Positions 1-7,310 of a stretch of DNA of 35,542 nt are shown here, in pieces. The stretch comes from Candidatus Aminicenantota bacterium (GTDB lineage Bacteria > Acidobacteriota > Aminicenantia > UBA2199). The notes below the pieces were generated by a model that saw only the letters and a program-made list of their open reading frames with translations, did no database searches and was not told the origin of the DNA. Each line of letters begins with the position of its first letter. The stretch's first letter is position 1. Made by a program: the position numbers and the translations under genes. The DNA lies in the NCBI GenBank assembly GCA_016934745.1, contig JAFGSF010000056.1, positions 1-35,542 of the forward strand. Direction: 5' to 3'.

Positions 1-1
1 G

Positions 2-142
2 GGGTTGCGCGACAGCACCTACAGCTGCGCCGTGGTCAAGATCACGGTGATCGGCGGCGCGGGACGGGTGCTGGCCACGGGCCAGTCAGCCAACAACGTG
101 AGCAACGACCCAGCGGCGCACATCGCGGTGCAGGGGCAGTGA
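2..142 (+). CDS. C-terminal fragment of an unknown protein (5' end outside window)
   Basis: An open frame enters from the left edge and ends at a TGA at 140-142, giving 46 residues (start of the fragment reads GLRDSTYSCAVVKITVIGG). The segment alternates hydrophobic and polar residues like beta-strands and has one Cys. It could be the end of a secreted beta-sandwich or pilin-like protein, but I recognise no family. Codon use is G/C-rich at third positions like the neighbouring TPM gene, which supports real coding. It converges on the minus-strand gene that ends at 185, with no terminator visible between them. Confidence 0.45.
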   Translation, partial: GLRDSTYSCAVVKITVIGGAGRVLATGQSANNVSNDPAAHIAVQGQ

Positions 143-184
143 CAATTTGCAACGCGGATGAATTTAAAATAATTAAGGGATAAT

Positions 185-1528
185 TTAAAAATGCTTGCTA
201 GCGCCGCCGCCGCCCGAACGGCCACCGCCAAACGAGCCGGAGCGCGAGCTTGAAGAACTGCCGGATGACGACCTTGGCGAGGAAAGGCGCGCCGTGCCGT
301 GCTCGCGTGTCTTGTTGTAGTCGCAGTTCGGATTGATACAGGCTTCCGTGACCCGAACCCGGCCGCCATGTTCCCTGGTGGCCGCCACCAGGGTGGTGGA
401 ACTCGATTTCAGGGTGCGGCGCTTGCACTGCGGGCACTTGGCGGCCTGGCCCAGCTTGACCGCCAGTTTTTCATCGGCACCGCATTGCGGGCAATGCCAA
501 AACTCGTAATCCATGCCGCCGGCCCTTTCCTCGGCCGCTTCCTCGGCGTCAAGGAATTTTTCGTCGTCGCAGTCCGGGACCATCGCCATGGCCGCGCCGC
601 AGGCGGCGCAGGGGAGGCGGTAGGATGCCAGGCGGCGTTTGAGAAAGCGGCCGGTCAGCACCTGGCCGGCCGTTCCCAGCCCTGGTGCGGCCAGGGCGGC
701 GAGCAGGGTCGGCAGGAATTGGCCGCGGGTGTTCATGAGGACGATGAAGCCGACAAAGGACGCGATCCAGGCGATCACGGTGAAGGCGACGCCGCCGGCG
801 GCCGCGCGGCGGCGGGCGGCCAGCGCCCGGGCCCGCTTCCAGCGCACCAGGGTGCGTAACAGCCCCAGGCCGGCGAACGCCAGCAGGGCGGCGCCGAAGA
901 GAAGCGCCCAAGTCAGCGGGTCCCAGCCTTTTTTCTCCACGGTTTTGTTGCGCGGCAGGGGCACGGGGGGAGTGACCTGTTCCGGCCAGGCTGCCGGTTC
1001 GGGAATGACCAGCGCCCCGGCAGCCGCCGTTTCTGTCAGCTCGCGGGCGCAAAGGAAAAGACCGCGGCCGATCTCGCCTCTGCGGCAAAAGGGAATGGCC
1101 GACCGGTCGAGAATCCGGCTGGCTTTGGCGTCGGGGATGGTCGCTTCCAGGCCGTAGCCGACCTCGAGGCGCACGGCGCGGTCGTCGCGGCTGTAGAGCA
1201 GCAGCAGGCCATTGTCCTTGCCGGCCGCTCCGATTGCGAAGCGGCGGAACAACTTTTCGGCAAAATCCTCGATGACCAAACCCCCGAGGTCGCCGACGGT
1301 GACCACGGCCAGCTCGATCGTGGTTTTGGACTGCAGGTCGCGGCAGACACCGTCGATCAGGCTGATGTATTCAGGACCGAGCACGCCGCCGCCATCGCTG
1401 ACGTATCCGCCCGATGCCTGGCGCGGATTGATGACTTCCTCGACTTTTTCAGACCACAGTGCTGTGGCAAAAATCACTGCCAGCAGCAGGGCTGGAATCC
1501 ATGGCTGGTATCTGGCTTTATGGCTCAT
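185..1528 (-). CDS. TPM-domain membrane protein with zinc-ribbon-like tail (YgcG/TPM_phosphatase family)
   Basis: A 447-residue protein. A hydrophobic signal/anchor at residues 9-27 is followed by a TPM domain at about 40-165, with the family features YVSDGGGVLG near the start and a GYGLEATIPD motif. Hydrophobic segments follow at about 205-225 and 245-290. After them come cysteine pairs (CAAC, CPQC, CPQC and CINPNC) that look like zinc ribbons, and a Ser/Gly-rich C-terminus. TPM domains lie outside the membrane and have been linked to photosystem repair in plants and to membrane protein quality control in bacteria; the exact role here is unknown. The ATG at 1528 has AGGAG six bases upstream. 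The paired cysteines between the membrane segments and the Gly-rich tail are a recurrent arrangement in this family. The gene stands alone, divergent from the GntR operon. Confidence 0.85.
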   Translation of the reverse strand: MSHKARYQPWIPALLLAVIFATALWSEKVEEVINPRQASGGYVSDGGGVLGPEYISLIDGVCRDLQSKTTIELAVVTVGDLGGLVIEDFAEKLFRRFAIGAAGKDNGLLLLYSRDDRAVRLEVGYGLEATIPDAKASRILDRSAIPFCRRGEIGRGLFLCARELTETAAAGALVIPEPAAWPEQVTPPVPLPRNKTVEKKGWDPLTWALLFGAALLAFAGLGLLRTLVRWKRARALAARRRAAAGGVAFTVIAWIASFVGFIVLMNTRGQFLPTLLAALAAPGLGTAGQVLTGRFLKRRLASYRLPCAACGAAMAMVPDCDDEKFLDAEEAAEERAGGMDYEFWHCPQCGADEKLAVKLGQAAKCPQCKRRTLKSSSTTLVAATREHGGRVRVTEACINPNCDYNKTREHGTARLSSPRSSSGSSSSSRSGSFGGGRSGGGGASKHF

Positions 1529-1577
1529 GGCGACTCCTATGCCGGAATTTTTTTAGATTTCTCCCGGTCCGGGAATG

Positions 1578-1605
1578 ATTATATATAAATTGCCATCAAT
1601 TGCAA
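1578..1605 (-). promoter_or_regulatory. Promoter for the TPM gene
   Basis: Read on the minus strand: TTGCAA (1605-1600), 16 bases, then TATAAT (1583-1578). A perfect 6-bp inverted repeat with a 1-base centre (TCCCGG T CCGGGA, 1562-1574) lies just downstream of the predicted start. It could be an operator or a short leader hairpin. Confidence 0.5.
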
Positions 1606-1627
1606 AACTTCTTAAAAAAAAATATTT

Positions 1628-1656
1628 TTGCTGACAAAAACAGTTTAATGTATTAT
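1628..1656 (+). promoter_or_regulatory. Promoter of the GntR-ABC operon
   Basis: TTGCTG (1628-1633), 17 bases, then TATTAT (1651-1656). The -10 box lies inside the inverted repeat at 1649-1668, so a bound repressor would exclude RNA polymerase. Confidence 0.55.
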
Positions 1657-1668
1657 ATAAGTAATACA
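1649..1668 (+). promoter_or_regulatory. Palindromic operator, probably bound by the YtrA-type regulator
   Basis: Perfect 7-bp arms, TGTATTA (1649-1655) and TAATACA (1662-1668), separated by six bases. GntR-family regulators bind dyads with a GT...AC frame, and the YtrA subgroup usually represses its own ABC operon. The site overlaps the -10 box and lies 24 bases before the regulator start. Autorepression is an inference from this geometry. Confidence 0.6.
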
Positions 1669-1691
1669 ATAAAAAACGAGAGGACATGGTA

Positions 1692-2072
1692 ATGAACCTA
1701 ACGATCGATGCGAAATCACCCCTGCCGGCATATCAGCAGGTGATCCAGGCGATCAAGCTGGAAGTGCTTTCAGGCGGTTTGTGCGACGGCGACCTGCTGC
1801 CGTCCATCCGCGACCTGGCCAAGCTGCTAAAGCTGAATCCAAACACCGTCGCAAAGGCATATTACGCTTTGGAAGCCGAGGGTTTCAGCGAAAACCGCAG
1901 CGGCAGCGGCAGCCGGGTTCGGGTTCCTGCCGGCCGCCGCGATGCGCTGCGCCAGGCCATGTTCGAAAACGAACTGAAAAATTTCCTGGAAAAGGCCGTT
2001 TCTCTGGGTTTTTCCCTGGAAGATATCCAGCAATTTATAGAGAGGATAAAAAATGAACCAAGCCATCGTTGA
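1692..2072 (+). CDS. GntR-family regulator, YtrA subfamily
   Basis: A 126-residue DNA-binding repressor. The N-terminal winged helix (about residues 1-75) carries the GntR signatures PAYQQVIQAIK, LPSIRDLAKLLKLNPNTV and AEGFSENRSGSGSRV. Only a short helical tail follows, as in the YtrA subfamily, which lacks a large effector domain and dimerises through this tail. AGAGG at 1679-1683 sits eight bases before the ATG at 1692 but only two before the ATG at 1686, so I prefer 1692. The end overlaps the ABC ATPase start by 20 bases, indicating translational coupling. YtrA regulators typically control a neighbouring ABC transporter in response to cell-envelope stress. The operator upstream fits autorepression of the three-gene operon. 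Confidence 0.9.
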   Translation: MNLTIDAKSPLPAYQQVIQAIKLEVLSGGLCDGDLLPSIRDLAKLLKLNPNTVAKAYYALEAEGFSENRSGSGSRVRVPAGRRDALRQAMFENELKNFLEKAVSLGFSLEDIQQFIERIKNEPSHR

Positions 2073-2898
2073 AACACGGGAACTGTCTTTCGGCTTTTCC
2101 CGAAAAAAAGTCCTGGACGAATTGTGCGTCTCTTTTCCGGAAAGTGAGTGGGCCGTCATTGCCGGACGCAACGGCGTCGGCAAGAGCACGCTGCTGCGTC
2201 TGCTGGCCGGGGTCCTGTTTCCCAAATCCGGGACAATTGTCCGGGCCGAAGCTGCACGGCAGGAAAAAATCGGTTTTATCTCCGATACCCTCAGTCTGTT
2301 CGAAGACTGGACGGTGGAGCGAGCCATTGCTTTCCACTGCCGGGCATTTGCCGTTGACAGGTTCGACGATCGACTGTTCACGCGCCTGGGGCTCGGCCAA
2401 ACCGTCCGGATCAAAAATTTATCGGCCGGAGAGCGGGCCATCCTGCATCTGTCGCTGGTCCTTTCGCAGCAGCCGTCTTTACTGCTGATCGATGAGGTGA
2501 TGCACATGCTCGATCCTTATATTCGTGACCTTTTCATCGAGGCGTTGATCGAGCACATGGCCGCCAAGCGGGCCACGGTGCTCACGGTCAACCATACCTT
2601 CAGCGAGATCGAGAAAATTCCCGAGCGCCTGCTGGTCATGGACGGGGGCCGCTTCGTGGTTGACGAGCCTACCGAGGCGCTGGGCGGCTTGATGAAAAAG
2701 GTCATCAGCCGCGAACCCCTGCCTGAAGCGCTGCCCTGTTTTTTCAAGAAAACCGATGGCATTTATAAAGAATATTATATATACCCGTTCCGTGAGGAAT
2801 TGCGGGCGGAACATGGGCTGGAATTCCAGGATATCGCCCTGGCGGAGATCGTTAAAGCATTCATCGGAGGCGGCTATGAACAGAAAAGAATGGCGTGA
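2053..2898 (+). CDS. ABC transporter ATP-binding protein (YtrB-like)
   Basis: A 281-residue cytoplasmic ATPase. All core motifs are present: Walker A GRNGVGKS (38-45), signature LSAGE (123-127), Walker B LLLIDEV with catalytic Glu148, D-loop HMLDP and H-loop His181. The C-terminal 80 residues are an extension after the nucleotide-binding domain, as in many ABC-2 type exporters. AGAGGA sits seven bases before the ATG. The gene overlaps both the upstream regulator (20 bases) and the downstream permease (23 bases), so the three products are made together. One ATPase with one permease suggests a homodimer of each subunit. Substrate is unknown; related systems export or sense cell-envelope antibiotics or lipids. 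Confidence 0.9.
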   Translation: MNQAIVETRELSFGFSRKKVLDELCVSFPESEWAVIAGRNGVGKSTLLRLLAGVLFPKSGTIVRAEAARQEKIGFISDTLSLFEDWTVERAIAFHCRAFAVDRFDDRLFTRLGLGQTVRIKNLSAGERAILHLSLVLSQQPSLLLIDEVMHMLDPYIRDLFIEALIEHMAAKRATVLTVNHTFSEIEKIPERLLVMDGGRFVVDEPTEALGGLMKKVISREPLPEALPCFFKKTDGIYKEYYIYPFREELRAEHGLEFQDIALAEIVKAFIGGGYEQKRMA

Positions 2899-3667
2899 GG
2901 TCGGCAAGCAGTTTCTGTATTTCATCCTGTTAATAGTCGGGATTGCCCTGCTCATCGGTGTCATCGACTTGATTCAGGGACGGTCCTTCGAGAGCGAAAA
3001 ATTCATCATCATGCTGGGTTTATGGATGCTGACGGCTTCCATGTTCCTGGGGCTTTCACCGTTCGCCATGGACTCCAAGCAAAAGGGGATGGAATACCTG
3101 CTGACCCTGCCCCTCTCCCGGCGCCGGTTGCTGTTCGTCAAGCTGCTGCCGCGCCTGGCCGCGTTCGTTTTCTTTTACTGCCTGTTTCTCCTCCTTTATC
3201 AAATCCAGGGTCAGGAGGTTTTTGGCAATCTATATATTTTTTTCCAGCTGGCCTACTTTGCCCTGTTTTTCATTTCCTTTTCGCTGGCCAGCAGCGACGA
3301 AAATTTTATCGTCCAGTTTTTTTCAGCGGCAATGGCCTTTTTAGGATACTGGGTGCTTAGCTTTTTTACTCTGGCATCAGGATTTGCCTGGAGGAACCAC
3401 CTATCCCTGGCAGTTGTCTGGCGATTCGACGCCTTCGATGATTTGTTTCACGAACCCCGGGGAATGGCGGTGACTATCGCCGTCTTTTCCATCCTGTTGG
3501 TGCCTTTTGTGGCTTCTTATTTCCTGGCCTTCAAGAAATTCGACCTGAAGCCGGTCCGCTCGTTCAACCGCCTCCAGCTGCTGTTTTTTCTTCCCCTGCT
3601 GCTCCTGGCGTTAATGATTGCCCTGACAGTTTCCGTTCTGATGCAGAAAACTTTCATGCTGAATTAG
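2876..3667 (+). CDS. ABC-2 type transporter permease
   Basis: A 263-residue integral membrane protein with about six hydrophobic helices (first at residues 13-30, last near the C-terminus). A conserved-looking cytoplasmic loop, FAMDSKQKGMEYLLTLPLSR, follows the second helix; this is typical of ABC-2 permeases, where it contacts the ATPase. The frame is open upstream to 2756. However, GGAGG at 2866-2870 lies five bases before the ATG at 2876, and the longer start would overlap the ATPase gene by more than 140 bases, so 2876 is chosen. It partners the ATPase encoded immediately upstream. Direction of transport and substrate cannot be read from the sequence. Confidence 0.85.
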   Translation: MNRKEWREVGKQFLYFILLIVGIALLIGVIDLIQGRSFESEKFIIMLGLWMLTASMFLGLSPFAMDSKQKGMEYLLTLPLSRRRLLFVKLLPRLAAFVFFYCLFLLLYQIQGQEVFGNLYIFFQLAYFALFFISFSLASSDENFIVQFFSAAMAFLGYWVLSFFTLASGFAWRNHLSLAVVWRFDAFDDLFHEPRGMAVTIAVFSILLVPFVASYFLAFKKFDLKPVRSFNRLQLLFFLPLLLLALMIALTVSVLMQKTFMLN

Positions 3668-3695
3668 TGGCTGTTTTTTATGCAGGGGCAGCGGA

Positions 3696-3724
3696 TTGAC
3701 AAGCGGGCGCGATCATACTACTAT
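3696..3724 (+). promoter_or_regulatory. Promoter of the metallopeptidase gene
   Basis: TTGACA (3696-3701), 17 bases, TACTAT (3719-3724). The predicted transcript start is about 55 bases before the ATG at 3786. The peptidase therefore has its own promoter and is not part of the ABC operon. Confidence 0.65.
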
Positions 3725-3785
3725 TTTTTTCAAAGTGGAAACAAGTTTTATAATCGACTGCCTGGACCAAGGAGGTTAGACGAAA

Positions 3786-5489
3786 ATGCAAGGAAAATTT
3801 ATTTTAGTTATCGTCGCCATATTCCTGTTGGCCGTCGTCGTCACGGCCGTGGTAAAGAAACCGGCAGCGGACTGCAGCGAAAAGGCATTCAAAAAGTTTT
3901 TAGCGCAATATGAAGCCAAGGTCGTTCCGCTCAGCAAGGAGGTCGCTCTGGCCGCCTTTCAAGCGTCGATCAGCGGTAATGACGAGGATTTCCAGCGTTC
4001 CGCCGATTTGCAGATCCAGTTGAACAAGATCAGCGCCGATCCGAGTGAATTCGCGCGCCTGAAGGCCTTCAAAGCCGCTGCGCTGATCCGCGAGCCGTTG
4101 CTGAAAAGGCAGCTGGATATCATATACGACAGTTTTCTGGAAAACCAGATCCCCATTGCCGAGATGGAAGCCATGGTCAAGTTGCAGGCGCAGATCGAGC
4201 AGAAGTTCAACACCTTCCGCGCCCAAGTCGAGGGCAAAACCATGACCGACAACGATATCGAACATATCCTGCGCACATCCAGCGATTCCCACCAATTGCA
4301 AGCGGCCTGGAAAGCGAGCAAGGCGATCGGCCGCCTGGTCGCCGCCGATATCTTGAAACTGGTCAAGCTGCGCAATGACGCGGCCAGGAAGTTAGGCTTC
4401 GTCGATTTCCGGGAAATGCAGCTGAAGTTGAGCGAGCAGGACCCGCAAGCCATCGAAGGCCTTTTCGATGAACTGGATGGATTGACCCGGACCGGTTTCG
4501 CCGAGTTGAAAAAAAACATCGACAAGTTCATGGCCGTCCGCTGCGGCTTGGACACGGAACAACTGCAACCTTGGCATTACCAGAACCGCTATTTTCAGGA
4601 GGCGCCGCTGATTTACCCGGTCGATTTGGATGTGTACTACCAGGACAAGGACCTGGTGCGGCTCACTGCCGAATATTACAAAGGCATCGGCTTGCCGGTT
4701 GACGACATCATCGCCCGCAGCGACTTATACGAAAAACCGGGCAAGTACCAGCATGCCTTTTCCAGCGATATCGACCGCAATGGGGACGCCCGGGTGCTGT
4801 GCAGCGTCAAGCCCGACTCCTACTGGATGAACACCCTGCTGCACGAATTCGGCCATTCCGTGTACTCCAAGTTCAATGACCGGCAACTGCCCTGGACGCT
4901 GCGTGATGCCGCCCACGCCTTCACCACCGAGGCCATCGCCAACATGTTCGGGCGCTTCGCCGCATCGCCGGCCTGGTTGCGCGACATGTCCCTGATCGAC
5001 GCCGCCGAAGTCCAGCGCATCGCCGCTCCCAGCCGGGATGCCCTGCGCCTGCAGCAAATGGTTTTCAGCCGCTGGGCGCAGGTCATGTTCCGTTTTGAAA
5101 AAAGCTTGTACGAAAATCCCGATCAGGACTTGAATCGCCGCTGGTGGGAGCTGGTGGAAAAATACCAACTGCTGAAAATGCCTGCCGGGCGCCATGAGCC
5201 GGATTGGGCCGCCAAGATCCACATCGCCCTGTATCCCTGTTACTACCACAACTACCTGCTGGGTGAGCTGCTGGCTTCGCAGCTCCTGTACCATATTGCC
5301 AGCAGCGTCCTGCACAGTGCGGAGGCACAAAACCAGAGTTTTGTCGGCCGTTGCGAAGTCGGCCGTTTCCTGGTCGATCGCGTGTTCAAGCCCGGTATGC
5401 GCTGGCCCTGGAACGAGATGATCGAACGTGCCACCGGTGAAAAGCTGACCGCGAAATATTACGCCCGGCAATTCGTCGGTGAAAAATAA
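3786..5489 (+). CDS. ACE-like zinc metallopeptidase (M2/M3 clan), membrane-anchored or secreted
   Basis: A 567-residue peptidase. Residues 4-23 form a hydrophobic signal/anchor, so the enzyme acts outside the cytoplasmic membrane. The zinc site HEFGH is at 353-357, with Glu354 as the catalytic base. The likely third ligand is Glu382 in TTEAIAN, 25 residues after the second His, a spacing like M3 peptidases. The N-terminal half (an IEHILRTSSDSHQLQAAWK-type segment) and the C-terminal RWPWNEMIERATGEKL segment resemble M2 angiotensin-converting-enzyme-like proteins. I therefore call it M2/M3 without choosing. Likely role is dipeptide or oligopeptide release from short peptides for nutrition. An AAGGAGGT site lies nine bases before the ATG. 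It is transcribed from its own promoter. Confidence 0.85.
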   Translation: MQGKFILVIVAIFLLAVVVTAVVKKPAADCSEKAFKKFLAQYEAKVVPLSKEVALAAFQASISGNDEDFQRSADLQIQLNKISADPSEFARLKAFKAAALIREPLLKRQLDIIYDSFLENQIPIAEMEAMVKLQAQIEQKFNTFRAQVEGKTMTDNDIEHILRTSSDSHQLQAAWKASKAIGRLVAADILKLVKLRNDAARKLGFVDFREMQLKLSEQDPQAIEGLFDELDGLTRTGFAELKKNIDKFMAVRCGLDTEQLQPWHYQNRYFQEAPLIYPVDLDVYYQDKDLVRLTAEYYKGIGLPVDDIIARSDLYEKPGKYQHAFSSDIDRNGDARVLCSVKPDSYWMNTLLHEFGHSVYSKFNDRQLPWTLRDAAHAFTTEAIANMFGRFAASPAWLRDMSLIDAAEVQRIAAPSRDALRLQQMVFSRWAQVMFRFEKSLYENPDQDLNRRWWELVEKYQLLKMPAGRHEPDWAAKIHIALYPCYYHNYLLGELLASQLLYHIASSVLHSAEAQNQSFVGRCEVGRFLVDRVFKPGMRWPWNEMIERATGEKLTAKYYARQFVGEK

Positions 5490-5527
5490 AAAACCTATTG
5501 TTTCGTTGTGGTCGGGTTTGCTGACAG

Positions 5528-5555
5528 ATAGGGGGTTGATGAATCAAGCCCCTAT
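5528..5555. repeat. 28-bp imperfect palindrome between peptidase and PDZ genes
   Basis: Arms 5528-5540 and 5543-5555 pair over 13 bases with one mismatch around a 2-base centre (core GGGG...TTGAT and ATCAA.CCCC). There is no T-run after it on either strand, so it is not a classical intrinsic terminator. It could be an operator for the PDZ gene or a processing hairpin at the end of the peptidase transcript. Confidence 0.5.
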
Positions 5556-5668
5556 ATACAAATACATGGTTCTTCTTTGCTGAAATTCACAGACGATTAT
5601 TTTTTCGAAACTTTTTCCAACCTCCGGGCATCTGAGTAGGTGAAAAGCAATTCAAACAGGAGGTTGTT

Positions 5669-6610
5669 ATGGATAATTTCAAAAAAATCAAAGCTTCTCG
5701 GCAGATGATTTGGGCCTTGGCCTTGGTTTTGGCCCTGGCCGGGATCTTTGCCCTGGAAGCTGCTGAGAAATCCGACCGCGCTTTCCTTGGCGTTTCGGTC
5801 CAGGAAGCGGGCCAGGCTCAGCGTGAAAAGATCGGCATCATGTTCGGCGTGGAAGTAGTGTCGGTAGAAAAAGAGAGCGCCGCGGCCAAGGCCGGGATCC
5901 AGGAAGGTGATATCATCCAGCTGGCCAATGGTGAAAAAATCCGCCATGCCCAGGACCTGGTCGATGTCATCAGCGAACTCGCGCCCGGCAGCGTGGTCAA
6001 GATCGGCCTCTGGCGCGACGGCAAAAAAAAGGACGTAACGGCTTCGCTGGGCAAGCGTGAACCCAGGAAGAAATTTGCCTGGAAAGGCAAAAATAAGTGG
6101 TTCAACTGCGGCAGCGGCGCATACTTGGGCATCGGGCTTCAGGTATTGAACGAGGACCTGGCTCCATATTTTAAAGTCAAAGCAGGCGAAGGCGTACTGA
6201 TCATCCGCGTTGAAAAAGATACTCCGGCTGAAAAAGCGGGTTTGAAAGCCGGGGATGTGCTGGTGCAGATGGGCGATCAGAAGGTCATGGCCGCCGGAGA
6301 CGTGCATCAGGTGATGGCCGGGTTGAAAAAGGGCGACACGGTCGCGATCATGGTCATCCGTCTTGGTAAAAAGGAAACGTTCAAGGTGGAACCCGATTTC
6401 AATCACCGCAAACGCATCTTCATTTTCCGGGATGGACATCACCTGGATGGCGAACACCTGGAAATTCCCGACCTGGATATTGAAATACCTTCTTTGCCGG
6501 ATATGTCTCGTATCGAGGAAGAACTTAAGCGTGTCCATGAAAACCTGGATCATGTGAAAGTGAAAATCGAAAAACGCCTCGAGAAAATCGGCGAAAGTTT
6601 CTGGATATAA
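5669..6610 (+). CDS. Secreted protein with two PDZ domains
   Basis: A 313-residue protein with an N-terminal signal sequence (hydrophobic stretch residues 14-29, ending near ALEAAEK). Two PDZ domains follow at about 33-120 (VVSVEKESAAAKAGIQEGDII, carboxylate loop FLGVSV) and 148-235 (VEKDTPAEKAGLKAGDVLVQMG, loop YLGIGLQV). The last 70 residues are charged and helical. No trypsin-like protease domain is present, unlike DegP/HtrA, so this is a peptide-binding adaptor or scaffold in the envelope. An AGGAGG site lies six bases before the ATG. It follows the peptidase with 179 bases between them. It may help in envelope protein quality control, but no substrate can be named. Confidence 0.85.
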   Translation: MDNFKKIKASRQMIWALALVLALAGIFALEAAEKSDRAFLGVSVQEAGQAQREKIGIMFGVEVVSVEKESAAAKAGIQEGDIIQLANGEKIRHAQDLVDVISELAPGSVVKIGLWRDGKKKDVTASLGKREPRKKFAWKGKNKWFNCGSGAYLGIGLQVLNEDLAPYFKVKAGEGVLIIRVEKDTPAEKAGLKAGDVLVQMGDQKVMAAGDVHQVMAGLKKGDTVAIMVIRLGKKETFKVEPDFNHRKRIFIFRDGHHLDGEHLEIPDLDIEIPSLPDMSRIEEELKRVHENLDHVKVKIEKRLEKIGESFWI

Positions 6611-6621
6611 TTTTTTGTCTC

Positions 6622-6658
6622 CGGGCGTTCCGGCTCTTTCCCCCGGCCGGGACGCCCG
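6622..6658. terminator. Strong hairpin between convergent genes, possible bidirectional terminator
   Basis: Left arm 6622-6634 (CGGGCGTTCCGGC) and right arm 6646-6658 (GCCGGGACGCCCG) form a 13-bp G+C-rich stem with one G-U pair and an 11-base loop. It lies 11 bases after the PDZ stop and 19 bases before the end of the convergent DUF2179 gene. Neither strand has a T-run directly after it, so termination is inferred from position and stem strength only. Confidence 0.5.
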
Positions 6659-6677
6659 ATCAACTTGTGACCGACAA

Positions 6678-7268
6678 TTACTTGCGTTTTGAAAAAAGTC
6701 GGAATAGACGGAAGGGGTCAGACTTCGAACTGAGCGGATAAACGGTGGCCCTGGCACTGGCCACTTCTTCGATTGAATAAAAGGCATCGGGAAGCGATTC
6801 ACGAATCACGGTCAGCACCTGCTGCAGATGCTGGCGGCGGAGCACCGTAAAAATGACTTCCACCGCTCCCGCGGCCCCGTGCCCCGGTACTGCGGTGAAC
6901 CCGAATCCCAGTTCATGCAAAGCCTGACACAATTGCGGGCCGTCCCTGGGTGTGATGACGCGTACGATCACCATGCCCAGGGTCAGTTTCCGTTCGAGGA
7001 CCTGGCCGATGGCGGTGCCGGTGGCAAAACCGGCGGCGTAGGCGATATAGGCTACCGGGTGCGAAATGGTCTTCATGATCTGGCCGATGGCCAGCAGCCA
7101 GATCAGGACTTCGAAGAAACCCACCAACGGCGCCAGCCAGCGGATGCCCCGTGAAATGGATATGATGCGGATAGTCTGCAGACTGACATCGACGATGCGT
7201 GCCAGGAAGATCAGCGTCGGCAAAATGATCCAGATAAACCAGAACGATTGGCTGAATGATTGTTCCAT
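6678..7268 (-). CDS. UPF0316/DUF2179-type membrane protein
   Basis: A 196-residue protein. Three membrane helices at about residues 9-27, 44-63 and 72-90 include the family pattern ARIVDVSLQTIRIISISRG (DUF5698-type region). A cytoplasmic DUF2179-like alpha/beta domain follows at about 95-180 (VIVRVITPRDG, then a VEVIFTVLRRQHLQQVL strand-helix). The family is widespread and uncharacterised; related YitT-type DUF2179 domains resemble nucleotide-binding regulatory domains. It lies 42 bases downstream of hutH on the same strand and is probably cotranscribed from the hutH promoter. Whether it is functionally linked to histidine use is unknown. Confidence 0.85.
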   Translation of the reverse strand: MEQSFSQSFWFIWIILPTLIFLARIVDVSLQTIRIISISRGIRWLAPLVGFFEVLIWLLAIGQIMKTISHPVAYIAYAAGFATGTAIGQVLERKLTLGMVIVRVITPRDGPQLCQALHELGFGFTAVPGHGAAGAVEVIFTVLRRQHLQQVLTVIRESLPDAFYSIEEVASARATVYPLSSKSDPFRLFRLFSKRK

Positions 7269-7310
7269 GATCGTTATTTTCTCTTACTATGCGCGCGGCG
7301 CCCCGGCTGG

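Noticed and set aside
1827..2507. 226-codon open frame on the minus strand
   Set aside because: Antisense to the GntR and ABC ATPase genes, which carry clear motifs. A compositional shadow.
5597..6802. 401-codon open frame on the minus strand
   Set aside because: It lies antisense across the whole PDZ gene and into the DUF2179 gene, which both have family motifs and good starts. Its protein shows no domain features.
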